NCBI RefSeq assembly: GCF_049800775.1
Contig: NZ_JBNAFR010000005.1
Span: forward strand, 186,001 to 250,000
Direction of reading: 5' to 3'
DNA from: Dinoroseobacter sp049800775
Lineage (GTDB): Bacteria > Pseudomonadota > Alphaproteobacteria > Rhodobacterales > Rhodobacteraceae
DNA length: 64,000 bases
The notes beneath the pieces were generated by a model. The model did not search any database, had not been told where the DNA came from, and saw nothing but the letters and a program-made list of their open reading frames with translations. This document shows positions 36,748-46,509 of this stretch, one piece after another. The translations under genes and the position numbers were made by a program. Position 1 is the stretch's first letter; the number at the start of each line of letters is the position of its first letter.

Positions 36748-36966
36748 AAGGTCCTCCTGGCTAACGCGCGCTGTATAAACGCGGTGCGCGGGAAATAAAA
36801 GTCACCTTTGCTGACCTTAAATTAAAAAAATGCACTGCCCTTGCGGTCTGCGGCGATAAATCCGTCAAATTTAGGTCAGCATGTAATGCCTACCCTGCGT
36901 CAATGGGTGGTTTTTCTTTTACAGTTACGCTGGATAAATTGCCCTCGAATCAATGAAGCGTACGTA

Positions 36967-37770
36967 GTGCCCCTGTTCCATCTCCTCCTTGTCGCCATCA
37001 TCCAGGGCCTGACCGAGTTTCTGCCGGTCTCCTCCTCGGGTCATCTCATCCTTCTCCCCGCGCTCAGCGGGATGGAGGATCAGGGCCAAACCATTGATGT
37101 GGCTGTTCATGTCGGCACGCTGTTCGCGGTGGTTCTGTATTTCTGGGCCGATGTGAAAGTCGCGGCAGGGGGGCTGACCCGACTGGCGCGGGGCAAGGTG
37201 GATACGCCCGGCGCATTCCTCGCCCTGTGTCTCGTGATCGCTACCGGCCCGGTGATCCTGGTCGGGCTGATCTTCAGCGTGACCGGTTTGAACGATATGA
37301 TGAGGAGCATGGCGGTGATCGGCTGGACCATGCTCATTTTCGGGATCGTCCTCTATTGGGCCGACCAGAAGGGCCCGAGCACGCGGGAGGCCGGCGGCTG
37401 GACCCTGAAACATGCGCTGATCATGGGCCTCTGGCAGGCGGTGGCGCTGATCCCCGGCACCTCGCGCTCGGGGATCACGATCACCGGCGCGCGCTTTCTC
37501 GGATACAAGCGGGAGGACGCCGCGAAGCTGTCGATGCTCATGTCGATCCCCACCATCATCGCCTCGGGCAGCCTTCTCGGGCTCGAGGTCGCGGCGGATG
37601 CAAACTGGCAGCTTCTAGTCGACGGGGCCATCGCCGCGCTCTTTGCCTTTATCGCGGCCCTCGCTGCGCTGGTTCTGATGATGCGATTGCTCAAGTCGGT
37701 GAGCTTCACGCCCTATGTCATTTACCGCATCGTGCTCGGCGTGATTCTGCTCATGCTCGCGTATAGTTAA
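36967..37770 (+). CDS. uppP: Undecaprenyl-diphosphate phosphatase
   Basis: A 267-residue integral membrane protein of the BacA/UppP family with about eight helices. Active-site motifs are present: GLTEFLPVSSSGHL (E/Q-rich box) and ALIPGTSRSGITITGARFLG (PGxSRSGxTI box). It recycles C55-PP to C55-P, the lipid carrier for peptidoglycan and surface polysaccharides. The GTG at 36967 is taken as start because it gives the family N-terminus (PLFHLLLVAIIQGLTEFLPV) and the normal length; the frame is open further upstream, but that part looks like leader DNA. Confidence 0.93.
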   Translation: MPLFHLLLVAIIQGLTEFLPVSSSGHLILLPALSGMEDQGQTIDVAVHVGTLFAVVLYFWADVKVAAGGLTRLARGKVDTPGAFLALCLVIATGPVILVGLIFSVTGLNDMMRSMAVIGWTMLIFGIVLYWADQKGPSTREAGGWTLKHALIMGLWQAVALIPGTSRSGITITGARFLGYKREDAAKLSMLMSIPTIIASGSLLGLEVAADANWQLLVDGAIAALFAFIAALAALVLMMRLLKSVSFTPYVIYRIVLGVILLMLAYS

Positions 37771-38173
37771 TTTAAAATGCCTAAAATTTGCGCAGACACT
37801 ACTGGCGATTTAGTCAACAAAAATTCACATAACACCCTATTGTTTCAATCTGTAACAATTAAAAACCGATATTTTCTTATGTTTTCAAAGCGGTTTCGTT
37901 AACGTTTTTTTAACACGCTTGAAACATCGGCAAATCTCCGCGTAACGTCTCATCACGTTTTTAGTAGTGAGGTAATGGTTCCGTCGATAGGTCGCGGGAA
38001 AATAGACCGAGACGGCTTGGTTCAAAAAGTCATTGATTTAGGAAACCTGCGACAGCGCTGGTGAGCGCGTGTGTGTGTCGTTGCGGGAAAGTTCTGTGCA
38101 CTTTTTATGGCCCCATTCCCTTCGAACTTCATGTCGGCACGTTGTCGACAAGGTCTGATGAGGGAACAGCAGA
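37771..38173. promoter_or_regulatory. AT-rich 5' region of the SdrD_B-repeat gene
   Basis: About 400 bases without a gene, strikingly AT-rich for this chromosome, especially 37790-37930. An inverted repeat ATTGTT/AACAAT with a 9-base spacer lies at 37839-37859, and GTTAACG followed by a T-run lies near 37898. The length and composition suggest a long regulated promoter or leader for the surface protein. GAGGGA lies about 10 bases before the ATG at 38174. I found no small ORF or known riboswitch. Confidence 0.5.
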
Positions 38174-41100
38174 ATGACCACCAGGACATATGAGTTTACC
38201 GCCTTCAGCGAGGACGATCTGGTCCAGCAAGGCACGATCGGCGGTGGCTTGGGCAAAGGCGAGACATTCGTCATGCCCGCCGCGGCAACCACGGTCATCT
38301 CGACGAAGGATGACGACAACGTCCTGTCCGGCGACTATGGCAAGGACAAGGACGACAACGCGAAGGACAGCTCCGGTCAGATCGCGGTCATCAACGGCGT
38401 CGAGATCTCCGGCGAGCAGGTCTATATCGAGAAATACTTCGTGGTGAAGGGCTCGGACGGCAAGACGTATTATCTGGCCGAGATCGAGGTCGAGGATTAC
38501 CACGCACCCGGTCAGGGCGACGACTTCTTCACCTTCATCGGCGACGTTCCCCCGGCGGGCACGACCCTGAAGACGGTCGACTCCTGTGGCGTCAAGGACG
38601 GCATCAAGTACGAAGATCTCGGCGCAGGCCCGCTGGACGGCGACGGGTCGGATGCCGAGTGCATCACCATCGAAGCCGAGGACATGAACGACCATGGCTT
38701 CCGCACGGTCCATGGCGACAAGGCCTCCGGCGGCCAGCTGGTCAAGATCGAAGGCAATGACGGCAAGCTGACCACCGATTTCGACGGCCCCTCGGCGGTC
38801 TATGACCTGACCCTCTATGCTCAGGACGAGACAGACGGCGTGTCCAAGCTGCGGGTGTTCGTGGATGGCGAGCATGTCGGTACGATCATGCTGGACCAGC
38901 AGACCAATGGCGGCGGCAGCGACCATAGCGGCTTCACCGGCTTCACCCTTGAAGGTCTGGAGATCCACGAAGGCGCCGAGATCGAGATTCAGGCGTGGAA
39001 AGACTGCGGCGAGTGGGTCCGGATCGACAAGCTCGAGCTGAAGAAGGTCGATGACCTGCCCGAGAACGAAGCTCCGAGCTTCGACAACCTGCCCGATGAT
39101 GGCGTCATCTGTGTCGACGAGAACGAGACCTTCGTCGCCGATATCGACGCCTCCGACGCGGATGGCGACAGCCTGACCTACGAAATCGTGGGTGGCCGCG
39201 ATGGCGACATGTTCACCATCGACCCGAACACCGGCGAGCTGTCCTTCAAGGCGGCCAAGGACTACGAGAACCCGACATCCGGCGGTGGCAACAACACCTA
39301 TGACGTGACCGTCAAGGTCAGCGACGGCAAAGGCGGCGAAGAGGTCAAGCCGCTCTGGATCAAGGTCAAGGACGTGGACGAGCCCGAGCCCGTCTGCATC
39401 GTGGTCGAAGCCGAGGACATGCACCTGTGCGGCTACTCGGTCGAGCATAACGGCGACGCCTCCGGTGGCGCGAACATCAAGGCCACCGGCCATTACGGCA
39501 TTGCTGAAACCGTGTTCAACGGCCCGGCCGGCACCTATGACCTGAGCGTCTTCTCCATGGATGAGAATGACGGCAACGGCGCCATCGACGTCTATGTGAA
39601 CGGTCAGTATGTCGACACGATCTGGCTCGACCAGGGCAATGACGGCGGCGGCGGTGCCAATTCCGGCTCCACCTTCTCCGAAGACGTGTTCCAGGACCTG
39701 CAGCTCGACACAGGCGACGTGATCAGCCTCGTGGGCTACACCGATTGCGCCGAGTTTGCGCGGATCGACAAGATCGTCCTGTGCGAAGACGGCAAGACCT
39801 GCCCGCCGGACTACATGAAGCTCGACTTCGCGGGCCTGCAGAAGGGCACCACCGTGTCGAACCAGTTCGACGGTGTGACCATCACGGCGCAGAAATCCGG
39901 CGACGGTGCGAACTCCGCCAATGACGCGATGATCTTCGACAGCAACAGCCCCACGGGCGGCGACAACGATCTCGGCTATAATGGTCTGGGCAACATCCTG
40001 ATCATCTCCGAGGACAACGACGCCTCCGACCCCGACGACAATGCGGGTGGCGGCACGATCACCTTCGATTTCGACGCCCCGTCGGACCTGCAGAACATCC
40101 GTCTGCTGGACATCGAAGAGCAGGGCGGCACGATCAAGCTGTTCGACGAGGACGGCAACCTGATCAAGACCGTGGCCATCCCGGCAGCGGGCAACAACTC
40201 CAACCAGCTGGTCGACCTGAGCGCGGCGGATGTCGCGAGCATGGAAATCAACCTCGTCGGGTCCGGCGCTGTGGATGACCTCTGCTGGAAGCCGGGCGAT
40301 CCGCCCGTGGAGCTGGGCTCCCTCGCCGGTCGTTATTTCTGCGACGAGAACGACAATGATATCGACGATGGCGAACCCGGGATCGCAGGCGCCACGGTCG
40401 AGCTTCTGGACGCCGCGGGCAATGTGATCGACACCACGACCACGGATGCCAATGGCGACTACATCTTCGAGGATCTCGGGCCGGGCACCTACTCCGTGCG
40501 CTTTGCCCCGGATGCCGATGGCAAGACCTTTGTCGCGCAGGATCAAGGTGGCGACGACACCGTGGACAGCGATGTCGATCCGAACACCGGCGAAACCGGT
40601 CCGATCATGCTGGCCTCCGGAGAGAACAAGACCGACGTGGATGCCGGGGTCGAGGATCCGGGGACCGCAGCCCTGAAAGGCCGCTACTTCTGCGACGAGA
40701 ACGACAATGATGTGGACGATGCCGAGCCCGGCATTGGCGGCGTCACTGTCACCCTTCTCACCGCAGCGGGCGTCTTCGTGGCCGACACGGTGACGGCGGC
40801 GGACGGCACCTACGAATTCACCGGCCTCGACGCGGGTGACTACAAGGTGCGGTTCGACGCGGATCCGACCGGCAAGACCTTCGTGGCGCAGGATCAAGGT
40901 GGCGACGACACCGTGGACAGCGATGTCGACCCGAACACCGGCGAAACCGGCGTGATCTCGGTCGAGATCGGCGAAACGGTCGAGGATATCGACGCTGGCG
41001 TCGAGGATCCGGGAACAGCATCGGTCGGCGACACCGTGTGGTTCGATGCCAATGGCAACGGCGTGCTGGATGGTAGCGAATCCGGGGTTTCCGGTGTGAG

Positions 41101-43384
41101 CGTGACCCTCACGGGCGCAGGCGCTGACGGCGTGTTTGGCACGGCGGATGACACCACCGCCAACGACGTCACCGACGGCAACGGCAACTACCTGTTCGAT
41201 GGTCTGGATGCAGGCTCCTACAAGGTGACCTTCGATGCCTCCACCACCGGCGGGCTGGTCTTCACCACCGAAGGCGCTGCTGCGGATGATGCCGTCAATA
41301 ATGACAGCGATGCGGATCAGGCCACTGGCATGACCGGCGAATTCGATCTGAGCATCGGCGAAGCCGAGCGTGACATCGATGCGGGTCTCGTTGATCCGGG
41401 CACAGCCTCGCTGGGCGGTCGTTACTTCTGCGACGAGAATGACAACGATGTCGACGACTCCGAACCGGCTGTCGCAAATGTCGAGGTCTTCCTGCTGGAT
41501 GCCAGCGGCAACGTGGTCGACAGCCAGCTCACCGACAGCGACGGCAACTACCTGTTCACCGGCCTCGAGGCAGGCACCTACTCGGTGCGCTTCGATGCAG
41601 AGCCCACCGGCAAGACCTTCGTCGCGCCGAACCAGGGCAATGACGACACCGTGGACAGCGATGTGAACCCGAACACCGGTGAAACCGGCCCGATCCAGGT
41701 CGAAATCGGCGACGCCATCCGCGACGTGGATGCCGGGGTCGAGGATCCGGGCACCGCAGCCCTGAAAGGCCGCTACTTCTGCGACGAGAACGACAATGAT
41801 GTGGACGATGCCGAGCCCGGCATTGGCGGCGTCACCGTCACCCTTCTGACCGCAGCGGGCGTCTTCGTGGCCGACACGGTCACGGCGGCGGACGGCACCT
41901 ACGAATTCACCGGCCTCGACGCGGGCGACTACAAGGTGCGGTTCGACGCGGATCCGACCGGCAAGACCTTCGTGGACCAGGATCAAGGTGGCGACGACAC
42001 CGTTGACAGCGATGTCGACCCGAGCACCGGCGAAACCGGCGTGATCTCGGTCGAGATCGGCGAAACGGTCGAGGATATCGACGCAGGCGTCGAAGATCCG
42101 GGAACGGCATCGCTGGGTGACAAGGTCTTCCTCGACCTGAATGGCAATGGCGTTCAGGACATGGGCGAACAGGGCGTGGCCGATGTCTCGGTTATGCTTC
42201 TGGACGAGAATGGCACCCCGATCGCCACCACCTCCACCGACAGCAATGGCAACTACCTCTTCGGCGGACTGGATGCGGGCACCTACTCGGTCAAGTTCGG
42301 GGAGCCGGACGGGTTCGACTTCACCGTTCAGGATCAAGGTGGCAACGACGCGGCCGATAGCGACGCAGATCCGAGCAACGGTCAAACGGCGCAAGTCACT
42401 CTGGACATCGGGGAGGAGAACCTCACCGTCGATGCGGGCCTCATTGTCGAGAATGCAGACCCGACCCCGCAGGACGACGCGGGCATGATCTGTGCCAATG
42501 AGTTGCTGACGCTGGCTGTGCTGGACAATGACAGCGATCCGGATGGCGACACCCTGAGCGTGACCGCGGTCAACGGGACATCGATCTCGGAAGGCGAGAC
42601 GATCAATGTCGACGGTGTGTTCATCACCCTGAACGGTGGCGAGCTGACCTTTGACGGCGAAGCGGCCTTCATCGATCTCGATATCGGCGAGAAAGCGGAT
42701 GTCCAGTACACCTATACCGTCTCTGACGGGATGGGCGGCTTCTCGGATGCCTTCATCGACGTGGCCTATTGTGGCACCGCCGAAGACCTGCAGGGGATCG
42801 CTGACAGCCTGCCGGCTCAGGTGAACTACCAGATCATCGACGAAGCGGCAGCGGGTACCACCGATGGCTTCACGATCAAGGTCACCGGTTCCGGCGATGT
42901 CCGTCTCGACGACATCGTGTTCGAAGCGGCCTATTGTGCCAGCGCCTTTGATCCGGCTGATGGCGGAACGGACTTCACCAACGCGCCGATCCTGACCGGG
43001 GATCTCTATGTCGCCGAGGCGAGCCTCCTGCCCGACAGCGTGCTGGCTGGCCAGACGGGGATCAACGGCCAGAGCGCCGAGGATAACCTCGACCTGATCA
43101 ACTGGATCCTGAACCAGGACTTCCAGGGCCAGGGCTACACCGATTTCGAGGTGCAGGGTGCCATCTGGAGCCTGACCGACAGCATCGATTTCATCCGCCC
43201 GGATCTGGGTGAGCTTGAAGATGTGCGTGAAATCGTGGCACTCGCCGAGGCGAATGGTGAAGGTTTCGTGGCCGGTGAGGGCGATGTGGTCGGATTGATG
43301 ATCGATCCGAACCCTGCATCATCGACGAACAGCCAGCCGTTCATCATAGGCATCGATTTCAATGACATCGACTGCCTGTGCTGA
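38174..43384 (+). CDS. Giant SdrD_B-repeat cell-surface/extracellular protein
   Basis: 1736 residues, very acidic. Two CBM6/35-like sugar-binding modules are seen at about 155-290 and 410-540 (each starting near IxIEAEDM, with ASGG). A cadherin-like domain lies between them at about 300-400. Six SdrD_B (Cna B-like) domains run from about 715 to 1430; four begin with GRYFCDENDND. A final cadherin-like segment (DDAGMICANELLTLAVLDND) and a C-terminal domain end in CLC. No N-terminal signal peptide and no VPEID or other CTERM signal are visible, so export may be by a type I system with a C-terminal signal. It probably acts as an adhesin or matrix protein, next to the exosortase genes. Confidence 0.8.
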   Translation: MTTRTYEFTAFSEDDLVQQGTIGGGLGKGETFVMPAAATTVISTKDDDNVLSGDYGKDKDDNAKDSSGQIAVINGVEISGEQVYIEKYFVVKGSDGKTYYLAEIEVEDYHAPGQGDDFFTFIGDVPPAGTTLKTVDSCGVKDGIKYEDLGAGPLDGDGSDAECITIEAEDMNDHGFRTVHGDKASGGQLVKIEGNDGKLTTDFDGPSAVYDLTLYAQDETDGVSKLRVFVDGEHVGTIMLDQQTNGGGSDHSGFTGFTLEGLEIHEGAEIEIQAWKDCGEWVRIDKLELKKVDDLPENEAPSFDNLPDDGVICVDENETFVADIDASDADGDSLTYEIVGGRDGDMFTIDPNTGELSFKAAKDYENPTSGGGNNTYDVTVKVSDGKGGEEVKPLWIKVKDVDEPEPVCIVVEAEDMHLCGYSVEHNGDASGGANIKATGHYGIAETVFNGPAGTYDLSVFSMDENDGNGAIDVYVNGQYVDTIWLDQGNDGGGGANSGSTFSEDVFQDLQLDTGDVISLVGYTDCAEFARIDKIVLCEDGKTCPPDYMKLDFAGLQKGTTVSNQFDGVTITAQKSGDGANSANDAMIFDSNSPTGGDNDLGYNGLGNILIISEDNDASDPDDNAGGGTITFDFDAPSDLQNIRLLDIEEQGGTIKLFDEDGNLIKTVAIPAAGNNSNQLVDLSAADVASMEINLVGSGAVDDLCWKPGDPPVELGSLAGRYFCDENDNDIDDGEPGIAGATVELLDAAGNVIDTTTTDANGDYIFEDLGPGTYSVRFAPDADGKTFVAQDQGGDDTVDSDVDPNTGETGPIMLASGENKTDVDAGVEDPGTAALKGRYFCDENDNDVDDAEPGIGGVTVTLLTAAGVFVADTVTAADGTYEFTGLDAGDYKVRFDADPTGKTFVAQDQGGDDTVDSDVDPNTGETGVISVEIGETVEDIDAGVEDPGTASVGDTVWFDANGNGVLDGSESGVSGVSVTLTGAGADGVFGTADDTTANDVTDGNGNYLFDGLDAGSYKVTFDASTTGGLVFTTEGAAADDAVNNDSDADQATGMTGEFDLSIGEAERDIDAGLVDPGTASLGGRYFCDENDNDVDDSEPAVANVEVFLLDASGNVVDSQLTDSDGNYLFTGLEAGTYSVRFDAEPTGKTFVAPNQGNDDTVDSDVNPNTGETGPIQVEIGDAIRDVDAGVEDPGTAALKGRYFCDENDNDVDDAEPGIGGVTVTLLTAAGVFVADTVTAADGTYEFTGLDAGDYKVRFDADPTGKTFVDQDQGGDDTVDSDVDPSTGETGVISVEIGETVEDIDAGVEDPGTASLGDKVFLDLNGNGVQDMGEQGVADVSVMLLDENGTPIATTSTDSNGNYLFGGLDAGTYSVKFGEPDGFDFTVQDQGGNDAADSDADPSNGQTAQVTLDIGEENLTVDAGLIVENADPTPQDDAGMICANELLTLAVLDNDSDPDGDTLSVTAVNGTSISEGETINVDGVFITLNGGELTFDGEAAFIDLDIGEKADVQYTYTVSDGMGGFSDAFIDVAYCGTAEDLQGIADSLPAQVNYQIIDEAAAGTTDGFTIKVTGSGDVRLDDIVFEAAYCASAFDPADGGTDFTNAPILTGDLYVAEASLLPDSVLAGQTGINGQSAEDNLDLINWILNQDFQGQGYTDFEVQGAIWSLTDSIDFIRPDLGELEDVREIVALAEANGEGFVAGEGDVVGLMIDPNPASSTNSQPFIIGIDFNDIDCLC
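40635..41023 (+). repeat. Near-identical SdrD_B repeat, copy A
   Basis: This 389-base segment, covering SdrD_B domain 2, matches 41724-42112 at an offset of 1089 bases with about a dozen mismatches counted by eye. The other SdrD_B domains are far more diverged, so this pair reflects a recent duplication or gene conversion within the gene. Confidence 0.85.
41724..42112 (+). repeat. Near-identical SdrD_B repeat, copy B
   Basis: The partner of copy A, covering SdrD_B domain 5. The differences are mostly silent third-position changes, plus an Ala-Gln to Asp-Gln and an Asn to Ser replacement. Such a repeat could also confuse short-read assembly. Confidence 0.85.
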
Positions 43385-43526
43385 TAAGGTATTAACGAAA
43401 GGTTTACGGCGGGACCCTGTCCCGCCGTTGCTGTGGCCGTCACCGGCTTTGAAGACGCGATGCGCCGCGCGTTACTTTGTAAGATGGATTTCGCGCATGA
43501 AACCATCATCCTTAGGAGTTACGAAT

Positions 43527-43721
43527 ATGCTTCGTACCGCACTCACCACCGCAGGGGTTTTCGCCCTGACCGCGGGCGCTGCCATGGCGACGACCGATTG
43601 CTCGTTCGTCGGCAACTGCCCGACCGTTCCGGAAATCAGCGCCCTCGAAGGCACCGCAGCGCTCGCAGCTGTCCTCGCCGTCGTTGCTCTGGTTTGGGAG
43701 CGTCGCCGCCGCGCGGCCTGA
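43527..43721 (+). CDS. Minimal VPEID-CTERM protein (exosortase E substrate)
   Basis: Only 64 residues: a signal peptide (1-21, cleavage near AAMA), a 12-residue linker with two Cys (TTDCSFVGNCPT), the sorting motif VPEIS, a hydrophobic helix (TAALAAVLAVVALVW) and a basic tail (ERRRRAA). After removal of the signal peptide and cleavage at the motif, almost nothing but a Cys-containing peptide would remain. AGGAG lies 8 bases before the ATG. It sits 103 bases upstream of the exosortase E gene, the usual arrangement of the VPEID-CTERM system, and is very likely its cognate substrate. Confidence 0.88.
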   Translation: MLRTALTTAGVFALTAGAAMATTDCSFVGNCPTVPEISALEGTAALAAVLAVVALVWERRRRAA

Positions 43722-43824
43722 GACTAAGTCTCACGCAAAAATCATTGTCGGCCCCGTGACGTCTGCCACGGGGCCGATCTATTTGTGCCCCTGTTTAGTC
43801 CCCATTTTCTGAGAAACCGCGCAC

Positions 43825-45453
43825 ATGACCGATGTAACTGCCCCCACCGCTCCTCCGAGTTCTGCCCGTCGCCTGGCCTGGGCTTTGGCCGCCGGGTTGC
43901 TTGGCGTCGAGCTGCTGCTGATCTCGGTCCTCTACCAGCATAATTTCGACTTCACCTGCCGGGATCTGGCTCCGGACGGGTTCTGTGCCTTTGCCGGACG
44001 GATCGTGCCGCGCGCCTTGGGTGTGCTGGCCGCCTTCGGGGTGTTCGTCCTCGCCTATTCCGAGCTGATCAAGCGCACGCTGGCCATACCGGGCCCCCGA
44101 CCGCTCGGGCTCGGACTGAGCCTTGCCGGGCTGGCCCTTGCGCTGGCCCCCTGGCTCTTTCTCAGCGATGCGAGCGGCCCGGGCCTTGTGGCGCTTGGCG
44201 GGGCCGGCTGGCTCGGCGGTGCGGCACTGGCCGCGACGGGAGCCGCCCTGATCCTCGCCCCATGGCACGCCTGGCGCGCGCTGTTTGCAGAAAAGGGAGG
44301 CGTGTTGGTCGCGCTGGTCATGGCTGGCATGGCACTGCCGGAAATTTCCGACCGTGTGCAACCGCTCTGGCACGCGGATTGGGTAACGGACGTCACGTTC
44401 AACGCCGTGCTCTGGGTGCTCGACCTCGTGGGCTACACCGTGGATGGCAACCCGGAGACCAAGATCATCGGGATCTTCGGCACCGGCGATGTGGAGAACT
44501 TCCTTGTCGCCGTAGGCAAGGAGTGTTCCGGCGTCGAGGGGTTCGCCCTGATCACCGTGTTCCTGATCGTTTACATGATTCTGTTTCGGCGCGAGTTGGC
44601 AATCCCCCAGGCGTTTCTGCTCTTCCCTATCGGAATCCTGCTGAGCTGGACATTCAACGTCTTGCGGATCTCTGCGTTGCTGAGCCTTGGGTTTGAGGTT
44701 TCGCCCGAACTGGCCATTGGCGGCTTTCACAGCCATGCGGGCTGGCTGGCCTTCACCACCCTGTCGGTCGGGCTGATCCTCGTGGCGCGGAACGTTGCCT
44801 TCTTCAACAAGGCCGAGGTGCTGGCCGCGCCGCGCGCGCCCCTGCCGCCCTTCTTTCAGGACCCGGTGGTGGCCAAGGTGCTGCCCTTCGCGATCTTCAT
44901 GCTCTCGGCGTTGCTGGCCTCGACCTTCAGCGAGACGCCCAGCCTGCTCTACCCGTTCCGCGCGCTCGCCATGGCGCTGGCGCTGGCGCTGTTCTGGCAG
45001 GTCCTGCGCGCGCTGCCCTGGCGGCTCGACCCGCTATCCCTCGCAAGCGGGGTGGCCATCGGCATCGCCTGGATCGCGACCTCCGCGGCTGCCGAAGGTC
45101 CGCCGCCCTTTGGTGCCCTGACCGGCGGCATGCTGGCCCTGTGGATCCTCACGCGGGTGATCGGCACGGCGGTTCTTGTCCCGATCATCGAGGAGCTGCT
45201 CTTCCGCGATTACCTGCTGCAGCGTCTGGCCCCCTCGGGCAAGGGCGTGCGGATGGTTGTGGCCATCGTGATCAGCGCCGGGCTCTTTGCCCTGCTCCAT
45301 GACCGCTGGCTGGCCGCCGGGCTCGCCGGGCTTGTCTTCGGCGCGCTGGTCTACCGGTCCGGAAACATCACCGACGCCATCGTCAGCCATGCGGGCGCCA
45401 ATGCCACCATCGCCGCCTGGGCCCTGGCCATGGGTGCGTGGCACATCATCTGA
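43825..45453 (+). CDS. xrtE: Exosortase E fused to CPBP-type intramembrane protease
   Basis: 542 residues with many membrane helices. The exosortase part has the catalytic Cys in GKECSGVEGF (near residue 235), the Arg in FNVLRISALL and the His in GGFHSHAGWLAF. The C-terminal third is a CPBP (Abi) glutamic-type protease domain: PIIEELLFRDYLLQRL (EExxxR), GLFALLHDRW (FxxxH) and SHAGANATIA (HxxxN). This fusion is the known exosortase E/protease of the VPEID-CTERM system, TIGR04162. It should process the VPEID protein just upstream. The role of the fused protease is unknown. A strong terminator follows. Confidence 0.93.
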   Translation: MTDVTAPTAPPSSARRLAWALAAGLLGVELLLISVLYQHNFDFTCRDLAPDGFCAFAGRIVPRALGVLAAFGVFVLAYSELIKRTLAIPGPRPLGLGLSLAGLALALAPWLFLSDASGPGLVALGGAGWLGGAALAATGAALILAPWHAWRALFAEKGGVLVALVMAGMALPEISDRVQPLWHADWVTDVTFNAVLWVLDLVGYTVDGNPETKIIGIFGTGDVENFLVAVGKECSGVEGFALITVFLIVYMILFRRELAIPQAFLLFPIGILLSWTFNVLRISALLSLGFEVSPELAIGGFHSHAGWLAFTTLSVGLILVARNVAFFNKAEVLAAPRAPLPPFFQDPVVAKVLPFAIFMLSALLASTFSETPSLLYPFRALAMALALALFWQVLRALPWRLDPLSLASGVAIGIAWIATSAAAEGPPPFGALTGGMLALWILTRVIGTAVLVPIIEELLFRDYLLQRLAPSGKGVRMVVAIVISAGLFALLHDRWLAAGLAGLVFGALVYRSGNITDAIVSHAGANATIAAWALAMGAWHII

Positions 45454-45477
45454 TCAAGACCGGCACCCGAACATGAC

Positions 45478-45504
45478 AAAGGCCCGGAGCGTTCCGGGCC
45501 TTTT
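45478..45504. terminator. Bidirectional intrinsic terminator after exosortase E
   Basis: An 11-base perfect stem (AAAGGCCCGGA / TCCGGGCCTTT) with a 4-base loop and a T-run at 45501-45504 lies between the converging exosortase and NDUFA9-like genes. Confidence 0.9.
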
Positions 45505-45525
45505 GTGTTCAGGACAGAGGTCGGT

Positions 45526-46509
45526 TCAGGTCCGCAGGTTGCGACCCGACCGCTTGAGCTCTTCATACTGGCCCGAGGGACGGAAGCGCCACAGGTAGTC
45601 AGGCAGCACGGCCTCCAGCGCGACGGGGTCGATGCCCAACTCGTCAAAGCCCTTGGCGTCCGCGGCGACCACATTGTCATTGGCCAGATTGCGCACCTGA
45701 TCGCGTGTGATCATGCCGTTATGGATCAGGCCAAGGGTCAGCTTCTGCAAAAGGTCGAAGCCCATACCCATCACGGTCGCAATCGGGAAAGGCACATTGA
45801 GAACGAGGCGGCGGCGATTGATCACCTTCAGCATCTGCCCCATCAAGTCGCGGAAGCTGCTGACATCGGGGCCGCCCAGCTCATAGATCCCCGGTGCGGC
45901 TGCGCCGGTCACCGCCTTGACAGCGGCCTTGGCCACATCATCCACATAGACCGGCTGGAACTTCGTCTCGGCCCCGACCACGGGCAGGATCGGCCCCAAA
46001 CGCGACATCGAGGCGAAGCGGTTGAAGAACTCGTCCTCGGGCCCGAACACGATGGAGGGGCGCAGGATCACGGCACTGGGGATCGCCGCAAGCACGGCCT
46101 GCTCCCCCTCGCCCTTGGTGCGGGCATAATCGCTCTTGGCCGCGGGATCGGCACCGATGGCGGAGATTTGCACGAAATTGGTGATGCCTTCGGCGGCGGC
46201 CATCTTGGCCACCCGGGCCGCACCATGGCTCTGCACCAGGCCAAAGGTGTTCTTGCCGCTCTCCGACAGGATGCCCACGCAATTGATCGCCGCATCCGCG
46301 CCCTGCAACACCGCCTGAACCGAGGCGTCGTCACGAATGTTGCACAGCACCGGCTCGACCTGACCGACCGCGCCATAGGGGCGCACGAAGATCGCCTCAT
46401 TCGGACGGCGCACAGCCACGCGCACGCGCCAGCCCTCCTGCGCCATGCGCCGAGCGATGTACCGGCCGACAAAGCCGGATCCCCCAAAGATGGTCACGAG
46501 TTTGGACAT
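45526..46509 (-). CDS. Complex I NDUFA9-subunit-family NAD(P)-binding protein
   Basis: A 327-residue atypical short-chain dehydrogenase. The N-terminus has the nucleotide-binding loop VTIFGGSGFVGRYIARRM. NCVGILSESGKNTFGLVQS and the YARTKGEGEQAVLAAIPSAV segment (Tyr and Lys of the SDR site) match the NDUFA9-like group, with a C-terminal extension (RDQVRNLANDNVVA). The group contains a supernumerary complex I subunit in mitochondria and alphaproteobacteria, and also stand-alone oxidoreductases. No nuo genes are in the window. It stands alone upstream of the terminator. Confidence 0.88.
   Translation of the reverse strand: MSKLVTIFGGSGFVGRYIARRMAQEGWRVRVAVRRPNEAIFVRPYGAVGQVEPVLCNIRDDASVQAVLQGADAAINCVGILSESGKNTFGLVQSHGAARVAKMAAAEGITNFVQISAIGADPAAKSDYARTKGEGEQAVLAAIPSAVILRPSIVFGPEDEFFNRFASMSRLGPILPVVGAETKFQPVYVDDVAKAAVKAVTGAAAPGIYELGGPDVSSFRDLMGQMLKVINRRRLVLNVPFPIATVMGMGFDLLQKLTLGLIHNGMITRDQVRNLANDNVVAADAKGFDELGIDPVALEAVLPDYLWRFRPSGQYEELKRSGRNLRT

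Noticed and set aside
38129..42394. A 1421-codon open frame antisense to the SdrD_B-repeat gene
   Set aside because: It mirrors the Asp/Gly-rich repeats on the other strand (repetitive Val/Ile/His pattern), has no start region of its own, and no recognised domain.
40300..42400. Repeated DNA that might be mistaken for a CRISPR array
   Set aside because: The repeats are in-frame protein domains of about 330-360 bases with no short palindromic repeats or unique spacers.
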